A stretch of DNA of 64,000 bases, taken from NCBI RefSeq assembly GCF_000317615.1, contig NC_019780.1:1447840-1511839 (forward strand), read 5' to 3'. The notes under the pieces were generated by a model, which saw only the letters and a program-made list of their open reading frames with translations, had not been told where the DNA came from and ran no database searches. Shown one piece after another: positions 47,445-56,302 of this stretch. The DNA comes from Dactylococcopsis salina PCC 8305. GTDB taxonomy: Bacteria > Cyanobacteriota > Cyanobacteriia > Cyanobacteriales > Rubidibacteraceae. The first letter of the stretch is position 1, and every line of letters starts with the position of its first letter. The position numbers were made by a program, and so were the translations under genes.

Positions 47445-48455
47445 ATGTTTTCCTCTCCAGTGATTTCGATTTTAAGGGGTGTTCTCAAGGGAGATTCCCC
47501 ATCGATCGAAAATCAAAATCGATTAGCTGAATCTCAATTTAGTTTCCCTAATATTTCTCTTAAGACGAAACTAGATTATTTTCCAATTGCTTATCAGAGT
47601 ATTGATGATACTTGTGCAAAAATCGGTTTTTCAGAAGCCGAGAATTTAGTTTTATTATGGCGGGTTTGGCTTCCTTTAGCCTTACAGATTCACCGTAAAA
47701 AGCAACAGAAATCATCAGCAATTATTCAGGGAATTTTAGGGCTTCAAGGAACGGGAAAAACCACCTTAGCGACCATTTTACGCTTAATTTTAATGGAGTT
47801 AGGTTATAATACAGTGACCCTTTCGATCGATGATATTTATAAAACTTATTCAGAACGCCAACAGTTACAAAAAGAAGATTCTCGATTAATTTTGCGAGGG
47901 CCACCCAACACCCATGATGTTGATTTAGGAATCGAATTATTGGATAATATCCGCGAGGGAAAATGTCCCGTTTCTATTCCTCGGTTTGATAAGTCAGCTT
48001 GTGAGGGAATGGGAGATCGATCGCATCCTGAAATCGTTAATAAGAAGATAGATATTTTATTATTTGAAGGTTGGTTTGTGGGAGTACAACCGATCAAAGA
48101 ACAAGTGTTTCAGTCTCCTCCTTTTCCCATTGTTACTGAAGATGATCGACAGTTTGCGATCGATAATAACCGCCGTCTTGAAGCCTATCTTCCGTTATGG
48201 AATCGTTTAGATGGGTTAATTGTTTTATCTCCGATCGATTATCGTTTGAGTCAAAAATGGCGCAAAGAAGCGGAACAAAAAATGATCGCAGAAGGGAAAG
48301 GGGGAATGAGTGAAGCTGACGTTAATCAGTTTGTCGAATACTTTTGGCGATCGTTACATCCTGAGTTATTTATCACCCCATTAATTGAAAGCAAACGAGG
48401 AGTTGATGTCGTGATTGAAATAGACTCTAATCATCTTCCGACACGGGTTTTCTAA
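47445..48455 (+). CDS. glyK: D-glycerate 3-kinase, plant type
   Basis: A 336-residue P-loop kinase. The Walker A motif is LGLQGTGKTTLA (near 91) and the substrate-binding SIDDIYKTY follows. PRFDKSACEGMGDR and LLFEGWFVG are family-typical. The enzyme phosphorylates glycerate, the last step of the photorespiratory cycle in cyanobacteria and plants, in contrast to the unrelated bacterial GarK. The gene follows ycf20 by three bases. Confidence 0.9.
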   Translation: MFSSPVISILRGVLKGDSPSIENQNRLAESQFSFPNISLKTKLDYFPIAYQSIDDTCAKIGFSEAENLVLLWRVWLPLALQIHRKKQQKSSAIIQGILGLQGTGKTTLATILRLILMELGYNTVTLSIDDIYKTYSERQQLQKEDSRLILRGPPNTHDVDLGIELLDNIREGKCPVSIPRFDKSACEGMGDRSHPEIVNKKIDILLFEGWFVGVQPIKEQVFQSPPFPIVTEDDRQFAIDNNRRLEAYLPLWNRLDGLIVLSPIDYRLSQKWRKEAEQKMIAEGKGGMSEADVNQFVEYFWRSLHPELFITPLIESKRGVDVVIEIDSNHLPTRVF

Positions 48456-48460
48456 AAAGT

Positions 48461-48800
48461 AGGTTGGGTGGAGTTTACGAAACCCAACACTAATCAGCAA
48501 GAGGCAAGAGGCAAGAGGCAAGAGGCAAGTTGCCTTAGGGTTGATTGATTGGTAGCAAGTAGGTTGGGTGAAGTTTACGAAACCCAACACTAATCAGCAA
48601 GAGGCAAGAGGCAAGTTGCCTTAGGGTTGATTGATTGGTAGCAAGTAGGTTGGGTGAAGTTTACGAAACCCAACAAAATTTGTCATTAGTCATTAGTAGG
48701 TTGGGTAGAGACGTTCCATGGAACGTCTCCACGCGAACCATGGAACGTCTCCACGCGAACCATGGAACGTCTCCACGCGAAACCCAACACCAATCAGTAA
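48461..48800. repeat. Compound repeats: GTTGGG palindromes, GGCAAGA heptamers, inner palindromes
   Basis: A unit with aggttgggtggagtttacga, aacccaacac, ggcaagaggcaag heptamers and ttgccttagggttgattg is present twice (48461-48555 and 48556-48643), plus a partial third. Then gtaggttgggt is followed by three tandem inner palindromes (gttccatggaacgtctccac at about 48711, 48735 and 48758) before gaaacccaac. No gene is seen between 48456 and 48826. Confidence 0.87.
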
Positions 48801-48826
48801 CCAGTAACCAATTACCAGTGCAATTT

Positions 48827-49405
48827 TTATTTTTTACTTTGTTCTGTAATCGTGTCAATTTCTTCGTCAATTGCTTCAATCATGGGATAGGATTTTTGAC
48901 TAGAATAAAGTTTTTTCGCTTTCTCTAAAGAAGCAATTGCTGCTTTGGTTTCTCCTTTTTCTTTTAAAGCTAATCCTAACACCCGATGCGGTTCAGCGAA
49001 TTTATTGGGTTTAATTTTTGTGGCTTGTTGAAACTGCGCGATCGCGCTGTCAATTTTTCCTTGTTTCATATAAACTTTCCCTAACTCAATATACCCATCA
49101 ACATTCTTAGGCGAACTTTGGGTTAAGGTTTCAAAAGTCGAGATCGCTTCGGTAAGGTTTCCTTTTTGGACGAGGGATTTTCCGAGTAAAAGTCTTGCTA
49201 AATCATTACTTTTTTGTCGCTCAATAATTTTTTGAAAAACTGGAATCGCGTCACCATATTTTTCCTCTTCATAGAGTTTTTGTGCTTTCTGAAAACGTTG
49301 GGAGAGAAGAAAACTTCTTCCGAGAATAATTCCGACACTCAGTAGAATAATAGCGACGGTGACTAAAGCAATAATTTCAGTGGGATTCTGATTTAGTTCT
49401 AACAT
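48827..49405 (-). CDS. Tetratricopeptide-repeat protein with N-terminal membrane anchor
   Basis: A 192-residue protein with one transmembrane helix near the N-terminus (IIALVTVAIILLSVGII). About four TPR units follow, such as DAIPVFQKIIERQKSNDLARLLLG, EAISTFETLTQSSPKNVDGYIELG and SAIAQFQQATKIKPNKFAEPHRVLG. It probably serves as a docking scaffold; the partner is unknown. The start at 49405 leaves a two-base gap after the phytyltransferase stop, so the two are likely cotranscribed. Confidence 0.85.
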   Translation of the reverse strand: MLELNQNPTEIIALVTVAIILLSVGIILGRSFLLSQRFQKAQKLYEEEKYGDAIPVFQKIIERQKSNDLARLLLGKSLVQKGNLTEAISTFETLTQSSPKNVDGYIELGKVYMKQGKIDSAIAQFQQATKIKPNKFAEPHRVLGLALKEKGETKAAIASLEKAKKLYSSQKSYPMIEAIDEEIDTITEQSKK

Positions 49406-49407
49406 AA

Positions 49408-50358
49408 TTAAGCTAAAAAACAAGCGATGGGGAACAATAAGTATTCGAGATAAAATAACTTCCAGATGAATTGATAAAACTGCGCGATCGAGCTTTTGTT
49501 TTCTAAATCTACAGTCTGGCTACGCCACCATAATAAAAGAAACAAGCTACCGTGTGTCATCCCCACAAAGAGAGGATTCACATCTGGTAGGAGGAGAAAG
49601 GAAGCAATGATCACTCCTAAATAACAGACACTAATAATAATGCGAGTGATATTTAAGATCGTGTTTTTTCCTAACAAAAGGGTGAATGTGGTGATATTAT
49701 ACTGTTTATCTCCTTCTAAGTCGGGAACATCTTTAAAGATAGCAATGGCGATGGTAAAAATGAGAATAAATAAAGTTAACGCCCAAATTGCGGGAGGAAT
49801 TAATTGCTGTTGGTTTATCGTTTGATTGAAGTGTAAAAATAGCCCTAAGTTGACAATAACTCCTCTGACAGTGAAGATACACAAAGCCGCCCAAAATGGA
49901 AAACGTTTTAAGCGAATGGGAGGTAAAGAGTAAGCGGTTCCAATTGCTAAACTAACCGTAATTGTTAACAGTAACCATTGACTGGAAATCACAGCGATAA
50001 TAATCGCTAAAATTCCTGTGATGTTGACAATCCATTGCGCTTGTTTTTCCGAAAATTCTCCTGATGCGATCGGTAAGTTTGGCTTATTAATTTTGTCAAT
50101 GGAAACGTCTTGTAATTGGTTTAAACCAACGATGTAAACGTTCCCGCATAAACAAGCTGTCCAAGGGAATATTAGGGGATTAAAAATTGTCCAATTCAGG
50201 GAAATATTTGATAGCGCGATCGCGATCAAAAACAAAGCTAAAACGCTTAAACTGGTGCCAATAATGGTATGAGGGCGAGAAAATTTCCCAAGACTTTTTA
50301 ACCATTGTCTTGGTTCACGAAAGATATTTTTTTCAATGTTAGAAGTAACTTGATTCAT
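49408..50358 (-). CDS. hpt: Homogentisate phytyltransferase
   Basis: A 316-residue UbiA-superfamily prenyltransferase with eight or so hydrophobic helices. The first aspartate motif NQLQDVSIDKINKPNLPIASG and the second, KDVPDLEGDKQYN, bind magnesium-diphosphate. The NKPxLPIASG segment is typical of homogentisate phytyltransferase. The enzyme joins phytyl diphosphate to homogentisate, the committing step of tocopherol synthesis. The neighbour upstream is a tocopherol-type methyltransferase, which supports the assignment. Confidence 0.9.
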   Translation of the reverse strand: MNQVTSNIEKNIFREPRQWLKSLGKFSRPHTIIGTSLSVLALFLIAIALSNISLNWTIFNPLIFPWTACLCGNVYIVGLNQLQDVSIDKINKPNLPIASGEFSEKQAQWIVNITGILAIIIAVISSQWLLLTITVSLAIGTAYSLPPIRLKRFPFWAALCIFTVRGVIVNLGLFLHFNQTINQQQLIPPAIWALTLFILIFTIAIAIFKDVPDLEGDKQYNITTFTLLLGKNTILNITRIIISVCYLGVIIASFLLLPDVNPLFVGMTHGSLFLLLWWRSQTVDLENKSSIAQFYQFIWKLFYLEYLLFPIACFLA

Positions 50359-50423
50359 GCGTTATTCGTTATTAGTTATTCATTATTTCCCCCTTGGCTA
50401 AGGTTAGGGGGAGAGTATTCTGA

Positions 50424-51290
50424 TCACGCTTTACGGATTCCTTGTAAAACCCCAAAACGAATTAAACCCCGACGATAACCACGACTCATTAATCCTAAAG
50501 ATAAAGCCGCTTCGATCGTTTTCCAACCACTTTCAATTAATCCCATAATGGCTTGAGGATTGAAAGCAGAATCAATCACAATATTCCAAAACGGATCAAC
50601 TGCTTGTGACCAGTCATCAACTATGATATTGTTAAAGCCAACTTCTTGAGCGATCGATCGATATTCTGGTAAAGAAATCACATAAGGAAGACAATAAACC
50701 CGATAAATCTCCGCTAAATGTCGTTTTTCATCTGCTGTTAATTCTCCAGCCAAAGAATCAGTCGGACGATGACACCAAGTCGCCATTAATAGCATTCCCC
50801 CTGGCTTTAAAACTCGATAAGCCTCTTGAAGAAATTTCGCTTTATCGGGGAAATGTTCCCCACTTTCTAAAGACCAAATTAAATCAAAACTTTCATCACT
50901 AAAAGGTAAATTTAAAGCATTAGCCACTTGAAATTGTACCCTCTCCCCTAAATTGACTTCTGTCGCTCGTTCTTGCGCCCTTTTGGCTTGTTCGGGGGAA
51001 AGGGTCACTCCTTGCGCTGTGGCGTTGAATTTTTGCGCCAAATAGAGGGTACTCCCACCAATTCCACACCCAACATCTAAAATGTTTTGGGGAGGGGTTT
51101 CTGGGTTATGCAGGTTTCCCCAATACAATAACTCTTCAATAATATCAATTTGCGCTTGTCGGCGGGGAACTTTATTCCTGCCATTGCGACCATAATAGCC
51201 ATGGTGCATATGTTCTCCCCAGATATTTTCCCAGAGGGAACTAGATGCGTCGTAAAAGTCTTTGATTTCTTGTTCTAAGTTACGGGACAT
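50424..51290 (-). CDS. Tocopherol-type methyltransferase (gamma-TMT family)
   Basis: A 288-residue class I SAM methyltransferase. The SAM motif is ILDVGCGIGGSTLYLA, preceded by the family-specific WGEHMHHGYYG. GEHFPDKAKFLQEAYRVLKPGG follows. The tail (SRGYRRGLIRFGVLQGIRKA) matches gamma-tocopherol C-methyltransferases, which convert gamma- to alpha-tocopherol. It is 65 bases upstream of hpt on the same strand, giving a tocopherol operon. Confidence 0.87.
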   Translation of the reverse strand: MSRNLEQEIKDFYDASSSLWENIWGEHMHHGYYGRNGRNKVPRRQAQIDIIEELLYWGNLHNPETPPQNILDVGCGIGGSTLYLAQKFNATAQGVTLSPEQAKRAQERATEVNLGERVQFQVANALNLPFSDESFDLIWSLESGEHFPDKAKFLQEAYRVLKPGGMLLMATWCHRPTDSLAGELTADEKRHLAEIYRVYCLPYVISLPEYRSIAQEVGFNNIIVDDWSQAVDPFWNIVIDSAFNPQAIMGLIESGWKTIEAALSLGLMSRGYRRGLIRFGVLQGIRKA

Positions 51291-51357
51291 TTTAAATATT
51301 TTGTCTTTGAGAATTAATTATTGATTTTATCAGTTGTGAGGACTAATGTAGCATCTC

Positions 51358-51485
51358 TTACTGATCAAGTTCGATTATTTCCAATAAACCTTGATAAAAC
51401 ACTTGGAAACTTTTAGAATCATTTTTTTGGGGGTTCATATATTGAGAAATTTCTCTAGCAGCGTTGTTTTTTTCTAGCCCTCTCG
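51358..51485 (-). pseudogene. Possible 41-codon gene remnant
   Basis: On the minus strand a frame without start codon reads (AR)GLEKNNAAREISQYMN...VFYQGLLEIIELDQ then stop. It looks like the C-terminal end of a protein rather than random sequence, but the family is not recognised. The remainder of 51291-51881 contains a gtagggtgggcattgccc palindrome (51496-51523), a partial family-B end (aaattggtata, 51542) and the left direct repeat at 51734. Confidence 0.3.
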
Positions 51486-51733
51486 CTCATTAACCGTAGG
51501 GTGGGCATTGCCCACCCTACAATATGTAACATCTACTTTTTAAATTGGTATAAATCCGACTTTCCTCGAAAAGAGTGAATCTTATATGCAATTTCTTGAG
51601 TTAAGGTTATGTAATGCGCGATAGTTTTGAACTTTTAGGTATTCTATTCTGGGGATAGATTGTTGAGGCATTACTAAACATATAGTAGGTAGTTATTATA
51701 ATTTTATTGTATCATTATTAAAGTCCAGTTATC

Positions 51734-51807
51734 TAGCGAATTACTTCCGCTTCACCGAGAGGAGAAAAACGAATTTCAATTCGTCTGCGACTACAATTTT
51801 GAGCGCG
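51734..51807. repeat. Left direct repeat flanking a toxin-antitoxin pair
   Basis: These 74 bases (tagcgaattacttccgcttc...) match 52581-52654 with two mismatches. The right copy is the 3' end of the MotB-like gene on the minus strand and includes the codons for IEIRFSPLGEAEVIR and the stop. Weak similarity continues for about 30 bases beyond. The two copies bracket the toxin-antitoxin pair 51921-52564. Confidence 0.9.
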
Positions 51808-51920
51808 GTTAGGATAGCGCAAAACTTTCAGAGTTTAATTCCTTCTAGTTGACAAAATTTGCTTAAAAATACGATAATAGTATGCAATTGGAATCTAACA
51901 AAAAAAGTAATGATTGCCCA

Positions 51921-52166
51921 ATGACAACTACAATCACCCTAAACAATCTACCCGATGAACTTTATAATCGTCTAAAAATGGCAGCTAAAGCAAATCATCG
52001 TAGTATAAACAGTGAAGTTATTGCTTGTTTGGAAAAATCTCTTGTATCAGCGCAAGTTTCTCCAGAAGAACGTTTGCGTCGCACCCGTGATCTTAGAAGT
52101 TCTCTCAAACAAGAGAATTTTAATCTTGAGGAGATTGATCGTGAGATTCACTCAGGGCGTTTATGA
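51921..52166 (+). CDS. FitA/Arc-like ribbon-helix-helix antitoxin
   Basis: An 81-residue protein opening TTITLNNLPDELYNRLK, the ribbon-helix-helix DNA-binding start of FitA-type antitoxins, with NHRSINSEVIACLE as the next helices. The start ATG at 51921 is preferred because the family begins there; an earlier ATG at 51882 adds 13 non-conserved residues. The stop overlaps the toxin start (ATGA). Confidence 0.87.
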   Translation: MTTTITLNNLPDELYNRLKMAAKANHRSINSEVIACLEKSLVSAQVSPEERLRRTRDLRSSLKQENFNLEEIDREIHSGRL

Positions 52167-52564
52167 TTGTTGTTGATACTAATATCATCAGTTATTTTTA
52201 TCTTCCTACTGAGAAAACTGTTGATGTGGAACGTCTTTTTATTCAACAACCTGAATGGGCGGCTCCATCGATCTGGCGCAGTGAATTTCGGAATGTTCTT
52301 GCTCTTTATTTGCGTAAACAGTTATTAACTTTTGATCAAGCGTATGCTATTCAATCAGAGGCTGAAATGTTATTGTCAGAAAACGAGTTTGAAGTTACTT
52401 CCTTTGATGTGCTGCGTTTAGTTCAGAAAAGCAATTGTTCTGCTTATGACTGTGAATTTGTCGCCTTAGCAATGCAACTTCAGACAGTTTTAATAACGGA
52501 AGATAAAAAAATTTTGGAAAATTTTCCAGCAATTGCTATTAATCTGGTTGATGCGACTAAGTAA
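52163..52564 (+). CDS. vapC: VapC-type PIN-domain toxin
   Basis: A 133-residue PIN-domain RNase. The acidic residues are present: Asp5 in VVDTNIISYF, a Glu in SIWRSEFRNVL, the Asp in SAYDCEFVALA and a last acidic near ITEDKK. It is complete and coupled to the antitoxin by a 4-base overlap. Toxins of this type cleave tRNA or rRNA. It is the only gene pair in this zone on the plus strand, convergent with the MotB-like gene. Confidence 0.9.
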   Translation: MIVVDTNIISYFYLPTEKTVDVERLFIQQPEWAAPSIWRSEFRNVLALYLRKQLLTFDQAYAIQSEAEMLLSENEFEVTSFDVLRLVQKSNCSAYDCEFVALAMQLQTVLITEDKKILENFPAIAINLVDATK

Positions 52565-52579
52565 CTATTCTGTGAATCA

Positions 52580-53257
52580 TTAGCGAATTACTTCCGCTTC
52601 ACCGAGAGGAGAAAAACGAATTTCAATTCGTCTGCGACTAGAATTTTGGGCGCGATCGACCGCTGCAAATCCTTGAGAATTCGGAAGAAATAATTGCGCG
52701 GCGGAATAAGCATGAAATTGAAGATTTTGTAATCTTCCTTGTGCTTTAATCCCTTGTAATTCTTTGACGACAGCTAACGATCGCATTAAGCCTAAATCCG
52801 CATTTGATCCTGGTTGCAGTTCGGTTATGGGTAAGTTTCCGTTGGCGACTTTTTCTAAGTTTCGATCGAGGTTACTGTTTCCTCCGCCTAAAATTTGTCC
52901 GTCAGTATGACCAATAATTTCGACGCTGTAGGTTTGATTTCCTGCGGTAATCTCTTCAATTTTATCAACTAAAGTATTTCTAATATAAGTTTTGAGAGGA
53001 GAGGGTAAAACGGCGCTTCCCGACTGAAACTTAAACTCTCCAGAGTCTTGAATAATTAAAATCGGTGGTGTTTCTTTGCCTTGTTCTAATTCTTTTTTAA
53101 GTTGCTGATTTTCTTGAGTAATTAAAAACAGTCGGATGAGAGTAATGAACAAGAGTAAACTGAGAATCATAAAAGCGTTGGACATTAAATCGGTGAAAGA
53201 TGTCCAGATATTTGTTTCTTCGGTTTCTTCTTCCCAATAGCGTTTTCGTTTCAGCAT
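52580..53257 (-). CDS. MotB/OmpA-like membrane protein (ZorB-like)
   Basis: A 225-residue protein with a short cytoplasmic start and one transmembrane helix (about 24-46). The helix is preceded by Asp23 in SFTDLMSNAFMIL, the position of the proton-carrying Asp of MotB-like stators. The periplasmic part (70-225) is OmpA-like with VEIIGHTDG and SRRRIEIRF, residues that hold peptidoglycan diaminopimelate. It resembles the ZorB subunit of Zorya systems. It pairs with the MotA-like gene (54017-55903), although a toxin-antitoxin pair lies between them. Its 3' end is duplicated at 51734-51807. Confidence 0.82.
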   Translation of the reverse strand: MLKRKRYWEEETEETNIWTSFTDLMSNAFMILSLLLFITLIRLFLITQENQQLKKELEQGKETPPILIIQDSGEFKFQSGSAVLPSPLKTYIRNTLVDKIEEITAGNQTYSVEIIGHTDGQILGGGNSNLDRNLEKVANGNLPITELQPGSNADLGLMRSLAVVKELQGIKAQGRLQNLQFHAYSAAQLFLPNSQGFAAVDRAQNSSRRRIEIRFSPLGEAEVIR

Positions 53258-53278
53258 GAATATTTAAATATTATAATA

Positions 53279-53698
53279 CTATTCTGACCAGGGATTAATA
53301 ATTAATATATTGCAATCCTCAAAATCAGAAACATTACGAGTAGCTATACTAGCACCATAGGATTTTGCGATCGCTGCAATTTGAGCATCTGCCTGTGAGA
53401 TTGGTTTTCCTAACTGTCTTCGTTTAGCGGCAATTTCGGAAAAAATAATTGCTGCTTTTGTATCAAAGGCTAACACTCGATTCTTAAATTCAACTTCAAA
53501 CATTTTTTGCGCTGATTCTTCTAAATCATTTCTTCGTTTTCCTAATGGTAAAATAGCTAATCCATAAAGAATTTCTGCTTGAGTAATTGTAGTAGTAAAT
53601 AGATTTTGAGGAGAATAAGAAGCGACCCATTTAATTACTTTTATAGAAGGATTAATTTTCATTAACTCTGAAACTACATTCGTATCTAAAATAATCAT
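53279..53698 (-). CDS. FitB/VapC-type PIN-domain toxin
   Basis: A 139-residue PIN RNase with Asp5 (ILDTNVVSELM), Glu in TQAEILYGLA, Asp in ISQADAQIAAIA and the terminal RNVSDFED. It is closer to FitB than to the other VapC in the window. Its start overlaps the antitoxin's stop by four bases. It stands between the MotA-like and MotB-like genes and is in the same orientation, 21 bases before the MotB-like start. Confidence 0.9.
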   Translation of the reverse strand: MIILDTNVVSELMKINPSIKVIKWVASYSPQNLFTTTITQAEILYGLAILPLGKRRNDLEESAQKMFEVEFKNRVLAFDTKAAIIFSEIAAKRRQLGKPISQADAQIAAIAKSYGASIATRNVSDFEDCNILIINPWSE

Positions 53699-53946
53699 TC
53701 TTCTTCAAAACTTGGTAAATCTCGTATTGCTTCTCGTGGAATTTCTGGTAAATCAACACCTCCTAATGGTACAAATAAATCTTGAATATTACTAGCAAGA
53801 TTACCTATATTTTTTTCTTCGTTAGCTTTCACATATTTTAATATATCCTGAATCTCTTCTTCAAGGGAATTTCCTCTTTCCCTAGCACGACGATTCAGCC
53901 ATGCTTCTATTTCAGGTGGCAGATTATCAAGAGTTAGCTTTTTCAT
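53695..53946 (-). CDS. FitA-like antitoxin
   Basis: An 83-residue protein with an N-terminal ribbon-helix-helix (KLTLDNLPPEIEAWLNRRARERGNS split as strand and two helices) and an acidic tail (FEEE). It belongs to the toxin that overlaps its end. The DNA-binding part probably represses its own promoter. Confidence 0.87.
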   Translation of the reverse strand: MKKLTLDNLPPEIEAWLNRRARERGNSLEEEIQDILKYVKANEEKNIGNLASNIQDLFVPLGGVDLPEIPREAIRDLPSFEEE

Positions 53947-54016
53947 CGTTGATTCCTCTTTCTTTTTAATTCTTCATCATTATTTAATTAATATGACATC
54001 TCTAAGTATTATATAA

Positions 54017-55903
54017 CTATTTATCTTGTTCCTGTGATGTTTGTAACCGTGATCCTGTTTTCTGTAAAGCCTGATGTTCATTCATATTTTCAACTAGCTG
54101 AGAAAGTTCTTTTTGTATCTGGCTGAGAGTTTCCTGTTTTAAGGATTCACTATTTTTAGAACTTTTATTCACCTCCGCTAATTTGATGTTGAGTTGTGTC
54201 GCTACGTTTCTAATCTCCACGACTTCTGAGGCGATTTTATCTTGATTTTTACTATCACCGACAATCGTTAAGAGTTTCATTAGATTATATTGTAGATTTG
54301 CCAAAATTTCCTGATTTGATTGGGCGTTTTCTTCGCTTTTCTGATTGCTTTTTACGATCTGTTGAGATTGTTCGTTGAGTTGTTTCGTTTGTTGCTGTAG
54401 GGTATCTAAACTAGAAACAGTTTTCTTGATGAAATTATGATCACTAATTGCTTTTAGTAACAGATATAAGGATTGTTGAATTTGATTGAGTTTCTCTTGA
54501 TTGAGTTGACTAATTTCTTGGGATTGTTCATTTAATTTCCCTAGTTGTTCGCTAACTGTGTTTAGGTTTTGACTGCTACTTTCTGTCTGCGCGATCGAGC
54601 TTTTTAAGCCTTCAATTCCTTGTTCTAATTGACGAATCGTTTCTGTAAATTGGGTTTGAATTTTCTGTAAGTTCTCACTCGCTTCGAGAATGGTAAAATC
54701 AAACTTACTTTCTTCGATCGTATTGGCGACGGTTTCAAATTGACTCGCACTCTTCGTTAAACGATCGGTAAACGTATTTAAATTACTAGACAATTGTTCC
54801 GCTAAATCCGCAGCATGGAGATTGCTATTTGTTAACTCTTTAACGTTGGTTTTTAATCTTGCGGTTGACTCAGCAAAAGCGGTTTGAGTGGCGGCTAAAC
54901 TGCTAGTTAAACGGTCTAAATTTTCTGCAAATTGACTGTTTTCAATTTGACTGGCGGCTGTCTCAAAAATTGTCGCTCCCTCTGTAATTTTATCACCTGC
55001 TTTTTGCACTTTCTCCACTTCCTTTTCTAAAGATTCTACAGCATATTGAAATTGAGTTGCGCCATGAGATAATGTTCCCGCCGTTTCCGTAAAACGTTCG
55101 TAAACTTGTCTCGCTAAATCAGTGGCTTCTTTGTTTCCTGCTGCGATTTTATCTGCAACTTTTCCTAAAGATGCTTCTACCGCTTCGGTAACATTTTGAT
55201 GGAAACGGGTTAAAAAATCCTGCTGTTGGGATACCATTCGATCGACGGCGCGATCTAAGCGGGAATGACTAGGAATCTCTGGTAAATAAACATTATCGAG
55301 ATAATCTTCTAGGGTGCTAAAAATCTCTAATTTTAATGCGGTTGTATTCCGATAAATGTTAGTTAAGGTGAGAATCGCACTACAAGCGATCGCCACTAAA
55401 CTACTAATAAATGCAATTCCCATTCCTTGTAAAGGTTGCTGTAATTCATTGATTAAACTGTTAATATCTGTTCCATCTGCTTGATTGAGTGTGGTACTAA
55501 TATTATTGAGGTTTAAGGTAATCCCAATAAATGTTCCTAATAACCCAAAAGTTAGGAGAAGATTGGGAAGCATTCGAGAAGCGCGATCGACGATTTCCCA
55601 AGAAATAGAAACCCCAATGATCTTTACCTTTTCTTGACGGAAAATGCCATCAATAATCGCAGTGGTATTAACCGTTTCCACTCTTTCGCTTGCGTATCGA
55701 AATCGTTGGCGAATTTTATCAATAATTCCTGCTGAAAAAATGTTTCGATCGCGCACTAATTTATTAACTTGTTTTTCGAGGTCTTTTAGTTTTCCATACA
55801 AGGCAAATCGTAGAATCACCCCAAATATAGTGGGAAAGATGATGAAAATTAGGATGAGAAAAAATAAGTAAGTGGGAATAAGCGAAAACAGGGAAGTTAA
55901 CAT
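54017..55903 (-). CDS. MotA/ExbB-like membrane protein with long coiled-coil tail (ZorA-like)
   Basis: A 628-residue protein. Transmembrane helices lie about 10-33, 113-132 and 160-182; the conserved GLLGTFIGI stands at 120-128 in helix two, as in MotA/TolQ/ExbB channel subunits. Residues 190-628 are a long helical, Gln/Ser/Thr-rich tail with repeated heptads such as ETAASQIENSQFAENLDRLT, probably a cytoplasmic rod. This architecture, helices then a long tail, matches ZorA of Zorya and differs from flagellar MotA. It would form an ion channel with the MotB-like protein. Confidence 0.83.
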   Translation of the reverse strand: MLTSLFSLIPTYLFFLILIFIIFPTIFGVILRFALYGKLKDLEKQVNKLVRDRNIFSAGIIDKIRQRFRYASERVETVNTTAIIDGIFRQEKVKIIGVSISWEIVDRASRMLPNLLLTFGLLGTFIGITLNLNNISTTLNQADGTDINSLINELQQPLQGMGIAFISSLVAIACSAILTLTNIYRNTTALKLEIFSTLEDYLDNVYLPEIPSHSRLDRAVDRMVSQQQDFLTRFHQNVTEAVEASLGKVADKIAAGNKEATDLARQVYERFTETAGTLSHGATQFQYAVESLEKEVEKVQKAGDKITEGATIFETAASQIENSQFAENLDRLTSSLAATQTAFAESTARLKTNVKELTNSNLHAADLAEQLSSNLNTFTDRLTKSASQFETVANTIEESKFDFTILEASENLQKIQTQFTETIRQLEQGIEGLKSSIAQTESSSQNLNTVSEQLGKLNEQSQEISQLNQEKLNQIQQSLYLLLKAISDHNFIKKTVSSLDTLQQQTKQLNEQSQQIVKSNQKSEENAQSNQEILANLQYNLMKLLTIVGDSKNQDKIASEVVEIRNVATQLNIKLAEVNKSSKNSESLKQETLSQIQKELSQLVENMNEHQALQKTGSRLQTSQEQDK

Positions 55904-55927
55904 AATAAACTATCTGAGGAATAATAA

Positions 55928-56302
55928 TTAGATAGAATTCAATAAGGGAAGACGGCGGAGACGAATTCGATGTGGTTCAATAATTACAGCAGATCCTTCA
56001 ATTAAATCCTGTTCACATTCTGTAATTGTATTGACTAACAAATTAGTTAAAGCCTCGGCCCGTAATCCTTCAATGCGAATGCGAATCACTGATGGATAAA
56101 CTGCTTCTGTAAAAGCCAGTAAAGTATGAAAATCAGCATCAAGTGTTACGACCACATACCCATTTTCCCCTGCTTTCTCCAGAATTTCTCTATCCTGTGC
56201 TGAGGATAAACCAATTTCGCCCACATGAATCGTATCAATTCCTTTTGCGCTTAACAAAGTTGACGCAGAACGTGGTAATCCCTGATCAAGTAATAGTTTC
56301 AT
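55928..56302 (-). CDS. DUF5615 PIN-like toxin
   Basis: A 124-residue PIN-like protein with LLLDQGLPRSAS at the start (Asp6), DREILEKAGENG in the middle and VVTLDADFHTLLA (acidic). These are typical of DUF5615 (Mut7-C-like), which pairs with DUF433 antitoxins. The start overlaps the DUF433 gene by 17 bases. It sits between the tubulin-like and MotA-like genes. Confidence 0.85.
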   Translation of the reverse strand: MKLLLDQGLPRSASTLLSAKGIDTIHVGEIGLSSAQDREILEKAGENGYVVVTLDADFHTLLAFTEAVYPSVIRIRIEGLRAEALTNLLVNTITECEQDLIEGSAVIIEPHRIRLRRLPLLNSI

